This document shows, in pieces, positions 1 to 7,173 of a stretch of 30,167 nucleotides of DNA. A model generated the notes under the pieces. The model saw only the letters and a list, made by a program, of their open reading frames with translations, did no database searches and was not told the origin of the DNA. Origin of the DNA: DASZVN01 sp035547055 (GTDB lineage Bacteria; Pseudomonadota; Alphaproteobacteria; Rhizobiales; Methylopilaceae); assembly GCA_035547055.1 (NCBI GenBank), contig DASZVN010000107.1, forward strand, positions 1 to 30,167. The letters are read 5' to 3'. Position 1 is the stretch's first letter. Every line of letters starts with the position of its first letter. The position numbers were made by a program, and so were the translations under genes.

Positions 1-1019
1 GGCGGCGTCGTGCCGAGGAAGACCCGCACCGGCACGATCGGCGGCGCCGACTTGGCGAGGTAGGGCTGGCCCGCGTCGGTATCGACCAGGCCCGACAGCG
101 GGGTCGCGTCGCCGGTGTCCTCGGCCTCCTGCTGCGGGCGCTTGTGGCACACCTCGTCGCGGAGATTCGGCGGCTCGGCCGCGACCGGCGCCAGCGCCTG
201 GACCGGCGCGCCCACCCGCCAGAAGGTGATGGTGCCGAAGCCCTCGGTCAGCAGCTTCGCGGCGGCCTCGGTGCGGCTGCGGTCGTTGTCGTAGCCCATC
301 AGCACGGCGATCAGCCGGCGATTGCCGCGGCTGGCCAGCGCCACCAGGTTGAAGCCCGACGGGCAGGTGAAGCCCGTCTTCATGCCCTCCGCGCCGGGGA
401 ACAGGCCGAGGATGCGGTTATGGCCGCGCGTGATCTTGTCGCCGAGCTGGACCGCGCGGATGTCGAACATCGGCAGCGACTGCGGAAACTCGCGCACCAG
501 CGCGTCGGCGACGATCGCCATGTCGCGCGCGGAGGATACGTGGTCGGGCTCCCACCAGCCGTTCGGATTGACGAAATGGCTCTGCGTCATGCCGAGGCGC
601 TGGGCGGTCGCGTTCATCTCGGCGACGAAGTTCTCGACCGAGCCGTCGAGCCCCTCGGCGAGCATCACCGCGAGGTCGTTGGCGGACTTCACCAGCATCA
701 TCTTGAGGACGTTGTCGACGGTCGCGACGGTGCCGACCTTGAGGCCCCACTTGCTCGGCTTTTCCTCGGCCGCGCGCGCCGAATAGACGATCGGCGTCGT
801 GAGCTTGATGCGGCCCTGGCGCACCGCGTTCAGGATGACGTAGGTCGTCATCAGCTTCGTGAGCGAGGCGGGATACCAGGGCAGGGTGGCGTCCTGGGCG
901 AACAGGACGCGGCCGCTGTCCGCGTCGATCAGGAGCTCCGGCTTGGCCATGACGGGCTCGGCCGCCGCCAGCAGGGTGGCGGCGAGCGCCGCAAGAGCCG
1001 TGGCGATGCGCGCCATCAT
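1..1019 (-). CDS. D-alanyl-D-alanine carboxypeptidase (serine-type, PBP5/6 family), 3' end cut by window edge
   Basis: Predicted periplasmic enzyme that removes the terminal D-Ala from peptidoglycan pentapeptides. The reading frame is open from an ATG at 1019 to base 1, giving about 339 residues with no stop, so the C-terminus is missing. An N-terminal hydrophobic signal peptide (about residues 1-25, ending VMA) precedes the catalytic domain. The three penicillin-binding motifs are visible: SLTK with Ser52 and Lys55, SAN at 112-114, and KTG in the context GMKTGFTC. A second ATG lies directly downstream at 1016; no strong ribosome site distinguishes them. It follows the CAP lipoprotein gene on the same strand after 77 bases. 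The family is certain; the exact paralogue (dacA, dacC or dacF) cannot be decided. Confidence 0.93.
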   Translation of the reverse strand, partial: MMARIATALAALAATLLAAAEPVMAKPELLIDADSGRVLFAQDATLPWYPASLTKLMTTYVILNAVRQGRIKLTTPIVYSARAAEEKPSKWGLKVGTVATVDNVLKMMLVKSANDLAVMLAEGLDGSVENFVAEMNATAQRLGMTQSHFVNPNGWWEPDHVSSARDMAIVADALVREFPQSLPMFDIRAVQLGDKITRGHNRILGLFPGAEGMKTGFTCPSGFNLVALASRGNRRLIAVLMGYDNDRSRTEAAAKLLTEGFGTITFWRVGAPVQALAPVAAEPPNLRDEVCHKRPQQEAEDTGDATPLSGLVDTDAGQPYLAKSAPPIVPVRVFLGTTP

Positions 1020-1094
1020 CCGTCCGTCCGCACCATGGCCGCCCCGCCCGTTCATAGCGGTTCCGCCAGCCGGTGGCGAATCCGCGCCGGGCAC

Positions 1095-1189
1095 CGTCAT
1101 TGCGAGCGCAGCGAAGCAATCCGGGAGCCGCAAGCGCCGGCGCCGGCCGCCCTGGATTGCTTCGTCGGCTTCGCCTCCTCGCAATGACG
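1095..1189. repeat. Dispersed palindromic repeat, family A, copy 1
   Basis: A roughly 95-bp imperfect inverted repeat. The left arm starts CGTCATTGCGAGCGCAGC and runs to GCAATCC at 1122; the right arm starts GGATTGCTTCG at 1154 and ends TCGCAATGACGG near 1190. A related copy lies at 19803-19895. The element overlaps the 3' end and stop codon of the CAP lipoprotein gene. Translations of this repeat contain the RHCEEA and TKQS peptides often seen at gene ends in Hyphomicrobiales. It has no coding capacity of its own. Confidence 0.9.
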
Positions 1190-1741
1190 GCGTGAGGCAG
1201 GCGCGGCCAGCACCAGCGACCAGTATACCCGGTAGCGCTTGCCGTTCGCCTGGGCGGCGGCGATGCCGATGCGGGTGACGGCGCCGGCGAGCATGTTGGC
1301 GCGGTGCTCCGGCGAGCGCTGCCAGCCGTCGAACGCCGCCGCCAGCGTGTCGTACCCGCCGGCGACGTTCTCCTCTATCACCGCATAGTCGTAGCCGGCG
1401 GCGTCGGCGCGGCCGGGCAGGGGGCCGGCGAGGTCGTGGGCGACGGATCCGCGTGCCGCCTCGGCGGCGGCCTCCCTTTTCGCGATGGCGGTGAGCGTCG
1501 GATCCGCCGCGACCGGGCCGAGCCGGTTGGCGGCGCGATAGCCCGAGATGAGGCGCGCCGCCACCGCCGGATCGACCGCGGCGCCGGGCGTTGCGAGGTC
1601 GCGAAAATAGGCCGCGTCGCGCGGAACCGGGTAGAGCGGGGGTCCGCCCAGCATGGCGCAGCCGGCGAGCGCCGCAGCCGTCAGGCTCGCCTGGATCAGG
1701 CGGAGGTGGGCGGCGAAAGGACGGCGTCGATCGGATGTCAT
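1097..1741 (-). CDS. CAP/SCP-domain lipoprotein with a repeat-encoded C-terminal tail
   Basis: 214 residues. The N-terminus carries a lipoprotein signal with lipobox LAGC (Cys28), so the protein is probably anchored in a membrane facing the periplasm. Residues about 60-180 form a CAP (SCP/PR-1-like) domain: the SGYRAANRLGP start, the internal EENVAGG segment, and SPEHRANML are typical of bacterial members. Their biochemical role is generally unknown. The domain ends near YWSLVLAAP. The last 30 or so residues (from RRHCEEA through TKQS to IASLRSQ) and the stop codon are encoded by the palindromic repeat at 1095-1189, so this tail is probably not ancestral. The gene lies upstream of the carboxypeptidase on the same strand, which suggests a cell-envelope role. 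Confidence 0.85.
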   Translation of the reverse strand: MTSDRRRPFAAHLRLIQASLTAAALAGCAMLGGPPLYPVPRDAAYFRDLATPGAAVDPAVAARLISGYRAANRLGPVAADPTLTAIAKREAAAEAARGSVAHDLAGPLPGRADAAGYDYAVIEENVAGGYDTLAAAFDGWQRSPEHRANMLAGAVTRIGIAAAQANGKRYRVYWSLVLAAPASRRHCEEAKPTKQSRAAGAGACGSRIASLRSQ

Positions 1742-2288
1742 GGGATGAGCCGAGCGTGGCTGGACGTGACGACGAGGTACGGCGCCGCCGCTTCAGCCGC
1801 GACAGCGACTGCGGCGCGATGCGGAGGCGGGAGGCGAACATCGCGCACCGCCTGCGGGGCCTTTGCGATACGGCGATGCCGCGCACCTCGCGGATCCGTG
1901 GTTTTCGAGCGCCCACTTTATCATCCGGGCGGACGCTTCGCGATGAGCGCCGATCACCGCGTCTTTCCGGGGTGATCGCCGGCATGGTCCATTCCGACCA
2001 TTTCGAGGTCGGGCCGTCGCAGCCTATCGCCACCGCGACGTGCCGATGCTGGTCGCCGCGGGCAACGTCCAGACGTCGCGCTGTCCGCCCCGCATTCCCG
2101 CGGCGCCGCCGGTTGCGGTGCCGATCCGCTGCGCCTTCGGCGGTGTGGCGCTTCGACCACCTGCCTTCCGCCTCACCGCGGCACGCCGGAAGCATTTGGC
2201 GACGCCCGGCGCCGCCGCCGCTCCGAGCGACTTGTGTCGCGGCCACCGGCGCCCCTAGCATGGCCGGCCAAGCCTTCGGGAGACGACC
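1742..2288. other. Intergenic region between divergent genes, no gene recognised
   Basis: About 550 bases between the CAP lipoprotein gene (minus) and the flavin monooxygenase gene (plus). Reading frames are open here only because of high GC, and none gives a recognisable protein. The right end holds the promoter of the monooxygenase (2232-2261). I found no tRNA, repeat or riboswitch signature in the remainder. A decayed gene cannot be excluded. Confidence 0.5.
2232..2261 (+). promoter_or_regulatory. Predicted housekeeping promoter of the flavin monooxygenase gene
   Basis: TTGTGT at 2232-2237, an 18-base spacer, and TAGCAT at 2256-2261. The layout is nearly the same as the promoter at 3444-3473, which has the same TAGCAT box and the same 18-base spacer. 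The start codon is 28 bases downstream, behind GGGAGACGACC. Confidence 0.5.
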
Positions 2289-3395
2289 ATGGAACTCGGA
2301 CTGTTCGCGATGCCCTCGCACCCGCCGGAGCGCGACCTTCGCGAAGGCTTCGAGTTCGACCTCGAGGTGCTGCGCTGGCTCGACGAGCTGGGCTACCAGG
2401 AGGCCTGGGTCGGCGAGCACCACGCCGCGCCATGGGAGCCGCTGTCCGCGCCCGACCTCCTGCTCTCGGTCGCCTTCCGCGAGACCAGGCGGCTCCGCAT
2501 GGGGCCGGGCGGTTTCCTCCTGCCGTTCCACCACCCGGCCGAGCTGGCGAACCGCACGGCGACGCTCGACCACCTGTCGCAGGGGCGGCTCAATTTCGGC
2601 GTCGCCGCGAGCTCGCTGCCGGGCGACTGGGTGATGTTCGACATCGACGGCAAGAGCGGCATCCAGCGCGACATGATGTGGGATTCGCTGGACCTCATCC
2701 TCAAGCTGTGGGCGGCCGAGGAGCCGGCCCGGTTCGAGGGCAAGTTCTGGAACGTCGCCTGGCCGCCCGAGCTCCACGGCATCTTCAAGCCGCACCTGAA
2801 GCCGGTGCAGAAGCCGCATCCGCCGATCGGCGTCGCCGGCCTCAGCCCGAACTCGGACACGCTGCGCATCGCCGGCGAGCGCGGCTTCTGGCCGATGAGC
2901 CTCAACCTCAACGCCTCCTACCTGAAGAGCCACTGGGGCGCGGTCGAGGCCGGCGCCGCCAAGGCCGGGCGCAAGGCCAACCGGGCCGACTGGCGCATCG
3001 TCCGCGAGATCTTCGTCGCCGACACCGAGGAGGAGGCGTGGCGCCTCACGGTGAACGGGCCGATGGGGCGGATGATCGACGAATATGCCCTCCACATCGG
3101 CCGCACCTTCGGCTCGATGAAGTTCCAGAAGCACGACGAGAGCGTCGCGGATTCCGACGTCAACGTGGAGTATGTGGCGAAGCATAATTGGCTGATCGGC
3201 ACGCCCGCCACCGTCGCCGAAAAGCTCGAGCGGCTCTATCACGCCGCTGGCGGCTTCGGGACGCTGCTGGTCTACGGCTTCGACTATGCCGACCACCGCG
3301 AGGCCTGGCGCCATTCGCTGGAGCTATTGGCCAAGGAGGTGATGCCGCGCCTCAAGCACCTCGACGCCGGCGCCGCGAAGGTGGCCGCGGAGTAG
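2289..3395 (+). CDS. LLM-class flavin-dependent monooxygenase (bacterial luciferase-like)
   Basis: 368 residues, the usual length for luciferase-like TIM-barrel monooxygenases that use reduced flavin supplied by a separate reductase and O2. Recognisable family features are the WVGEHH segment near residues 40-45, the GGFLLPFHHPAELANR strand-loop, LDHLSQGRLNFGVAAS, and PPIGVAGLSPNSDTLRIAGERG in the middle. The start is set by GGGAGACGACC ahead of the ATG. The protein is cytoplasmic, with no signal or membrane segment. The next gene encodes a ring-cleaving dioxygenase, so a role in oxidising an aromatic or heterocyclic compound is plausible, but the substrate cannot be read from sequence. A separate promoter lies in the gap, so the two genes need not form one operon. 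Confidence 0.92.
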   Translation: MELGLFAMPSHPPERDLREGFEFDLEVLRWLDELGYQEAWVGEHHAAPWEPLSAPDLLLSVAFRETRRLRMGPGGFLLPFHHPAELANRTATLDHLSQGRLNFGVAASSLPGDWVMFDIDGKSGIQRDMMWDSLDLILKLWAAEEPARFEGKFWNVAWPPELHGIFKPHLKPVQKPHPPIGVAGLSPNSDTLRIAGERGFWPMSLNLNASYLKSHWGAVEAGAAKAGRKANRADWRIVREIFVADTEEEAWRLTVNGPMGRMIDEYALHIGRTFGSMKFQKHDESVADSDVNVEYVAKHNWLIGTPATVAEKLERLYHAAGGFGTLLVYGFDYADHREAWRHSLELLAKEVMPRLKHLDAGAAKVAAE

Positions 3396-3443
3396 GCGGC
3401 CGCTTCCTCTCCCCCCGGCGGAGAAGGCGGCCGCGCCATCCCG

Positions 3444-3473
3444 TTGATCGGTACACCAATTTCCGGCTAGCAT
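3444..3473 (+). promoter_or_regulatory. Predicted housekeeping promoter of the extradiol dioxygenase gene
   Basis: TTGATC at 3444-3449, an 18-base spacer, and TAGCAT at 3468-3473. It lies 25 bases before the ATG of the dioxygenase gene. It matches the upstream monooxygenase promoter in spacer length and in the -10 heptamer CTAGCAT. Confidence 0.5.
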
Positions 3474-3498
3474 CGGCGCCGAGCGGAGACCTCCTTCC

Positions 3499-4491
3499 AT
3501 GGCAGAGATCGTCCTCGGGATTGGCGCGTCGCACACGCCGCTCCTGACCTTCGGCGCCGACAAATGGCCCGACTACTCCAAGCGCGACTACAAGTCGAAG
3601 ACGCTGAACCTTTCGGACGGCCGCTGGGTCAGCTACGAGGAGCTCGCGGCCGAGCGCGGCGAGCGCTACGCCGCGGTCGCGACCGCCGAGGAATTCGCCC
3701 GCAAGCAGCGCCTGTGCCAGGAGGCCCTCGACCACATCGCCGAGGACATCGCCGACGCGGCGCCCGACGTCGTCATCGTCGTCACCGACGACCATTACGA
3801 GCTGTTCAGCCCGTCCAACAATCCGGCGATCTCGATCTATTACGGCAAGGACATCCTGACCTGGACCGCGCCGCCGCGCGAGGGCAGCGACGCGTGGTTC
3901 TCCGACATGGTCGAGACCTACGCGATGGACCGCACCCATTCCTTCCCGGGGATGCCGGACTTCGCCTACGAGCTGATCGAGCGGCTGGTCGGCAAGAACT
4001 TCGACATCGGCGTCTCCAACACGGTCGAGGATCCGGCCAAGGCCGGCTTCGGCCACGGCATCGGGTTCATCGTCCACCGCCTGTTCAAGGGCCGCTCGAT
4101 CCCGGTGATCCCGGTGCTGCTCAACACCTATTATCCGCCGAACGCGCCCCGGCCGGCGCGCTGCGTCGCGCTCGGCCAGGCGCTGCGCCAGGCGATCGAG
4201 GAGAGCCCGTCGCCGCTCAAGGTCGCGGTGGTCGCCTCCGGCGGGCTCAGCCATTTCACCGTGGACGAGGGGCTCGACCGCGGCATCGTCGACGCCCTGA
4301 TCGCGGGCGACACCGAGGCGCTGGCGAACGTGCCGACCGAGGCGCTGAACTCCGGCTCCTCCGAGATCCGCAACTGGCTCGTTCTCGGCGGCGCCATCGC
4401 CGGCCGCCCGAACCGCTGGGTCGAGTACCAGCCGCTCTACCGCACCCCGGCCGGCACCGGCATCGGCGTCGGCTTCGGCGTCTGGGGGTAA
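3499..4491 (+). CDS. Extradiol ring-cleavage dioxygenase, LigB / protocatechuate 4,5-dioxygenase beta-type
   Basis: 330 residues of the class III (LigB-fold) extradiol dioxygenases, which use Fe(II) to open catechol-type rings next to the hydroxyls. The N-terminal GIGASHTPLL places a probable iron-ligand His at residue 12. TDDHYELF puts His99 in the second conserved position. ASGGLSHF has the conserved His252, and SSEIRNW has a Glu (289) where the family has its carboxylate ligand. No separate alpha (LigA-like) subunit gene is seen nearby, so it may act alone or be one of the single-chain members. It follows the flavin monooxygenase gene and has its own promoter. The aromatic substrate is unknown. 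It converges with the kinase-like gene, leaving 16 bases between stop codons. Confidence 0.9.
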   Translation: MAEIVLGIGASHTPLLTFGADKWPDYSKRDYKSKTLNLSDGRWVSYEELAAERGERYAAVATAEEFARKQRLCQEALDHIAEDIADAAPDVVIVVTDDHYELFSPSNNPAISIYYGKDILTWTAPPREGSDAWFSDMVETYAMDRTHSFPGMPDFAYELIERLVGKNFDIGVSNTVEDPAKAGFGHGIGFIVHRLFKGRSIPVIPVLLNTYYPPNAPRPARCVALGQALRQAIEESPSPLKVAVVASGGLSHFTVDEGLDRGIVDALIAGDTEALANVPTEALNSGSSEIRNWLVLGGAIAGRPNRWVEYQPLYRTPAGTGIGVGFGVWG

Positions 4492-4507
4492 GGCTCCGCG
4501 GTCGGGG

Positions 4508-6160
4508 TCAGGCCGCGGCGCCCTTGTCGGCCAGGGGCGCGCCGGCCTCGGCCGGGAACACCAGCGTGATCCGCTCCGGCTCGGTGTCGAGGCGGGCGCC
4601 GAGCTGGGCGAGATAGGCGTTGATGAGGCGGCGGGCGAGGCCGGCCTCGGGAATCGCCCGGCCGATGTCGGCGCCGGCGATCGTGAGCCCGATCGGATCG
4701 GCGTCGCTGATCTCGATGCGGATCGGCCCCGGCTCAGGGCGGACCAGCGCCGCCGTCAGCATCTCCGACACCAGCAGGCCGAGCGGCACGGCGCGGTCGA
4801 GGTCGATCGCGATGCCTTCGGGCGCGCCGCCGACCTGGATCATCGGCGTCGCCAGGCGGAAGCTTTGCCGGAGCTGGGCGGCGACGTCGCGCATCAGCTC
4901 GACCAGCTCGACCCGGCCGATCTCGCCCGAGGCGTAAGACGCCTTGTAGGCCGAGGCCATCGCCAGCACGCGGTCTTCCGGCACGCGCAAAAGATCGCGC
5001 ATCACGCCCGGCATCTCGCGGCGCTGCAGGGCGAGCAGGCTCGCGATCATCTGGAAATTGTTCTTGACCCGGTGGTGCAGCTCGCGAAGCAGCCGGCTCT
5101 TCGACTCGAGCGCGAGATTGGCGGCGTTCGAGCGCTCCTCGACGCGCTCCGCCATGGTGTTGAAGCTGTGGCCGAGCTCGCCGATCTCGTGCGGCGCCTC
5201 GCCGAGATCGTGCAGGCGGGCGGAATAGTCGCCGCGGCCATAGGCCAGGCTCGCCGCGCCGAACTGGCGGATCCAGCGCAGCACCAGCCGGTCGACCCCG
5301 AGGAAGGCGACCGCAATCGCGATCGACAGCATCAGGAGCGGCACGCCGAGCGTGGTCAGCCCGCGCATCCAGTCGATCGCGCCGATGACTCCTTCGGGGG
5401 CGGTGGCGAGGACCAGGAGGCTCGAGTTCGCGACCGGCCGGAGCGCGTAGAAATAGCGCTGGCCGTCGTCGGCGCGGGCATAGCCCGACAGGTTGCTGCC
5501 GGCTTCCGGCGAGGGACCGTTGACGGTGATGGTGCCCTGGGTCGGTCCGATCCGGGCGATGACGTGGCCGTCGGCGTTCTCGACCATCACCGCGGAGAAG
5601 GCGCCGCGCTGCTCGTCGACCGCGAGAAGATTGCGCAAGGCGGCATTGCGGAGGGTCGCCGCGAGCGCCCGCGCCTGGCCGTCGGGCGCCTTGGCGGCGC
5701 GCGCGACATAGACGTAGTCGCCGTCGCCGCCGGCCTTGGGCGGCGGCAGCAGGCCGAGCGCCGCGCCGCGGTCGCCGGCGGCGATGCGCTTGAGATCGCC
5801 GGCGCCGACCCGCGCGGTCGGATCGCCCGCGACGCAGAGCGGTGTGCCGTCGGGGCCGCCGACGAGGAGCGTCGCGTAGTCGGAGCGGCCGGCGAGCGCG
5901 CCCGACAGCACTGCGGGGCAGAACGTGCCGCCGGCGGTCACGTCGGGATCGGCGGCAAAGGTGTCGAGCAGGCCGCCGGCGACGGCGAGGGCGAGCTGGA
6001 TGCGGGTGCCGGCGATCTCCGCGCGCTGGACCACCGCCTGCTCGCGGCCGAGGCGAACCTCGTGTTGGCCGTGCAGGGCGGCCAGCAGCGCGAGCACCGC
6101 CGCCGGCAGGTTGGCGGCGAGAAGCAGGAGGACGAGGCGGCCGCGGAGCGAGCGGGGCAT
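4508..6160 (-). CDS. HisKA_2-type sensor kinase-like protein of the general stress locus, with an atypical ATP-binding domain
   Basis: 550 residues from the ATG at 6160; a longer frame to 6253 would run back into ecfG and adds only a low-complexity Arg/Ser stretch. Order: membrane segment about 8-28, extracytoplasmic sensor region about 30-260, second membrane segment about 267-288, HAMP about 290-345, then the HisKA_2 dimerisation/phosphoacceptor motif ELHHRVKNNF with His362/His363. The C-terminal ATPase region is unusual. The place where the family has an N-box like VNELVTNA reads VSEMLTAA, with both Asn replaced, and the following DxGxG segment reads AGADIGR. It starts 13 bases after ecfG on the same strand, so it is probably co-transcribed and acts on PhyR. 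Kinase or phosphatase activity cannot be decided. Confidence 0.88.
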   Translation of the reverse strand: MPRSLRGRLVLLLLAANLPAAVLALLAALHGQHEVRLGREQAVVQRAEIAGTRIQLALAVAGGLLDTFAADPDVTAGGTFCPAVLSGALAGRSDYATLLVGGPDGTPLCVAGDPTARVGAGDLKRIAAGDRGAALGLLPPPKAGGDGDYVYVARAAKAPDGQARALAATLRNAALRNLLAVDEQRGAFSAVMVENADGHVIARIGPTQGTITVNGPSPEAGSNLSGYARADDGQRYFYALRPVANSSLLVLATAPEGVIGAIDWMRGLTTLGVPLLMLSIAIAVAFLGVDRLVLRWIRQFGAASLAYGRGDYSARLHDLGEAPHEIGELGHSFNTMAERVEERSNAANLALESKSRLLRELHHRVKNNFQMIASLLALQRREMPGVMRDLLRVPEDRVLAMASAYKASYASGEIGRVELVELMRDVAAQLRQSFRLATPMIQVGGAPEGIAIDLDRAVPLGLLVSEMLTAALVRPEPGPIRIEISDADPIGLTIAGADIGRAIPEAGLARRLINAYLAQLGARLDTEPERITLVFPAEAGAPLADKGAAA

Positions 6161-6173
6161 GGCGCGCCCCGGA

Positions 6174-6737
6174 TCAGCTCGATCCGCCGTTCGGCGTCGT
6201 CGCGATGAGCGCCGCCTGGAGCGTCGGCTCGGGACCGAACTCCGAGGTGGCATCGACCGACAGCGTACGGGTCAGCGCCGAGCGGGCCCGGTTGACCCGG
6301 CTCTTGATGGTGCCGACCGCGACCCCGCAGATATTGGCGGCTTCCTCGTAGGAGAAGCCCGAGGCGCCGACCAGGATCAGCGCCTCGCGCTGGTCGGTCG
6401 GCAGCCGGTTCAGGGCGAGGCGGAAATCCTGCAGGTCCATGTATCCGTTCTGGGCCGGATGCACGACGAGGCGGTTCGAGAACACGCCGTCGGCGTCCTG
6501 CACCTCGCGGCGGCGCTTGCGATGCTCGGAGTAGTAGACGTTGCGCAGGATCGTGAACAGCCAGGCGCGCATGTTGGTGCCCTCGGTGAAGCTGCCGAGG
6601 TTGCTCCAGGCCTTCATCAGCGCTTCCTGGACGAGATCGTCCGCCTTGTCGATTTGGCCGCACAACGAGACCGCGAAGGCGCGCAGGCTCGGAATGTGGG
6701 CCACGAGGTCGTCACGAACCGAAGACCTTGCCGCCAT
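6174..6737 (-). CDS. ecfG: ECF sigma factor of the general stress response, EcfG type
   Basis: 187 residues with the two ECF regions: sigma-2 about 12-80 (LVQEALMKAW, MRAWLFTILRNVYYSEHRKRRRE) and sigma-4 about 105-165 (LPTDQREALILVGASGFSYEEAA, GTIKSRVNRAR). It directs RNA polymerase to GGAAC-N16/17-CGTT promoters, one of which lies ahead of nepR. The start at 6737 has a strong AGGAG five bases upstream. It overlaps the end of nepR by 26 bases, so translation is probably coupled and the anti-sigma and sigma factor are made together. The sensor kinase-like gene follows after 13 bases. Confidence 0.95.
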   Translation of the reverse strand: MAARSSVRDDLVAHIPSLRAFAVSLCGQIDKADDLVQEALMKAWSNLGSFTEGTNMRAWLFTILRNVYYSEHRKRRREVQDADGVFSNRLVVHPAQNGYMDLQDFRLALNRLPTDQREALILVGASGFSYEEAANICGVAVGTIKSRVNRARSALTRTLSVDATSEFGPEPTLQAALIATTPNGGSS

Positions 6738-6918
6738 TCGACTCCTCGCTGGACGACCCTTCGCTCTCGCTCAGCTGATCGAGCAACTGGCGAAACCGGT
6801 CGGGCACCGGCTGGTTGAGAATATCCTCGTAAGCCGCCTTCAGATGTCGCCCGATATGAGCCTGCAACTCGGGATCCATGGCCGGGGCCGCTTCCTTGCG
6901 ATGACTCGTGTCACGCAT
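6712..6918 (-). CDS. nepR: NepR anti-sigma factor
   Basis: Small protein that binds EcfG and keeps it inactive until phosphorylated PhyR takes it away. The core reads LQAHIGRHLKAAYEDILNQPVPDRFRQLLDQL, written here in pieces: IGRHLKAAYEDI is the first helix, then PVPDRF and QLLDQL, all typical of NepR. The ATG at 6918 has AGAAGAG just upstream and gives 68 residues, close to the usual size. In-frame alternatives at 6966 (ATG) and 6990 (GTG) would add a polar N-terminus. It is the first gene after the sigma-EcfG promoter at 7025-7049 and overlaps ecfG. Confidence 0.9.
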   Translation of the reverse strand: MRDTSHRKEAAPAMDPELQAHIGRHLKAAYEDILNQPVPDRFRQLLDQLSESEGSSSEESNGGKVFGS

Positions 6919-7024
6919 AACTCTTCTCTTCGGCTCTTGCTCGCCGGCCTCCGAACCCTTCCCCATAGGATTCCCGCTCCCATCGCCCACAGGTTGCAGC
7001 CGAGGCGAAACCTTCCGCGAAATG

Positions 7025-7049
7025 AACGCACAATCAAGCTAAAGGTTCC
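7025..7049 (-). promoter_or_regulatory. Sigma-EcfG promoter of nepR-ecfG
   Basis: Read on the minus strand: GGAAC at 7049-7045, a 16-base spacer, and CGTT at 7028-7025. This exactly matches the consensus known for alphaproteobacterial general stress promoters, and predicts positive autoregulation of the nepR-ecfG(-kinase) operon. Confidence 0.85.
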
Positions 7050-7059
7050 GTTTCCGGGC

Positions 7060-7085
7060 GAAACTTTTTCCGTCGCGGGAGCGTT
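7060..7085 (+). promoter_or_regulatory. Probable sigma-EcfG promoter of phyR
   Basis: GAAAC at 7060-7064 (one mismatch to GGAAC), a 17-base spacer, then CGTT at 7082-7085. It faces away from the nepR promoter, with the two -35 boxes only 10 bases apart. The phyR start codon is about 88 bases downstream. Confidence 0.6.
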
Positions 7086-7173
7086 GCACGCTTGCTAGCC
7101 TCGTCCCGATCCGCCCTGCTGGCCTCGTGCCGACGCGTCAGCAAAAAAACACCTGCCAACAGAGGAAAATTCC

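Noticed and set aside
1591..2634. A 347-codon frame covering the 1742-2288 gap
   Set aside because: It runs out of frame into the flavin monooxygenase gene and is Arg/Ser/Pro-rich without a domain, so it is not evidence for a gene in the gap.
4865..6208. A 447-codon plus-strand frame opposite the sensor kinase-like gene
   Set aside because: It has shadow composition. The minus strand shows membrane segments, HAMP and a HisKA_2 motif.
6160..6253. N-terminal extension of the sensor kinase-like protein to 6253
   Set aside because: It would overlap ecfG by 80 bases and adds only an Arg/Ser-rich stretch before a clean start and membrane helix.
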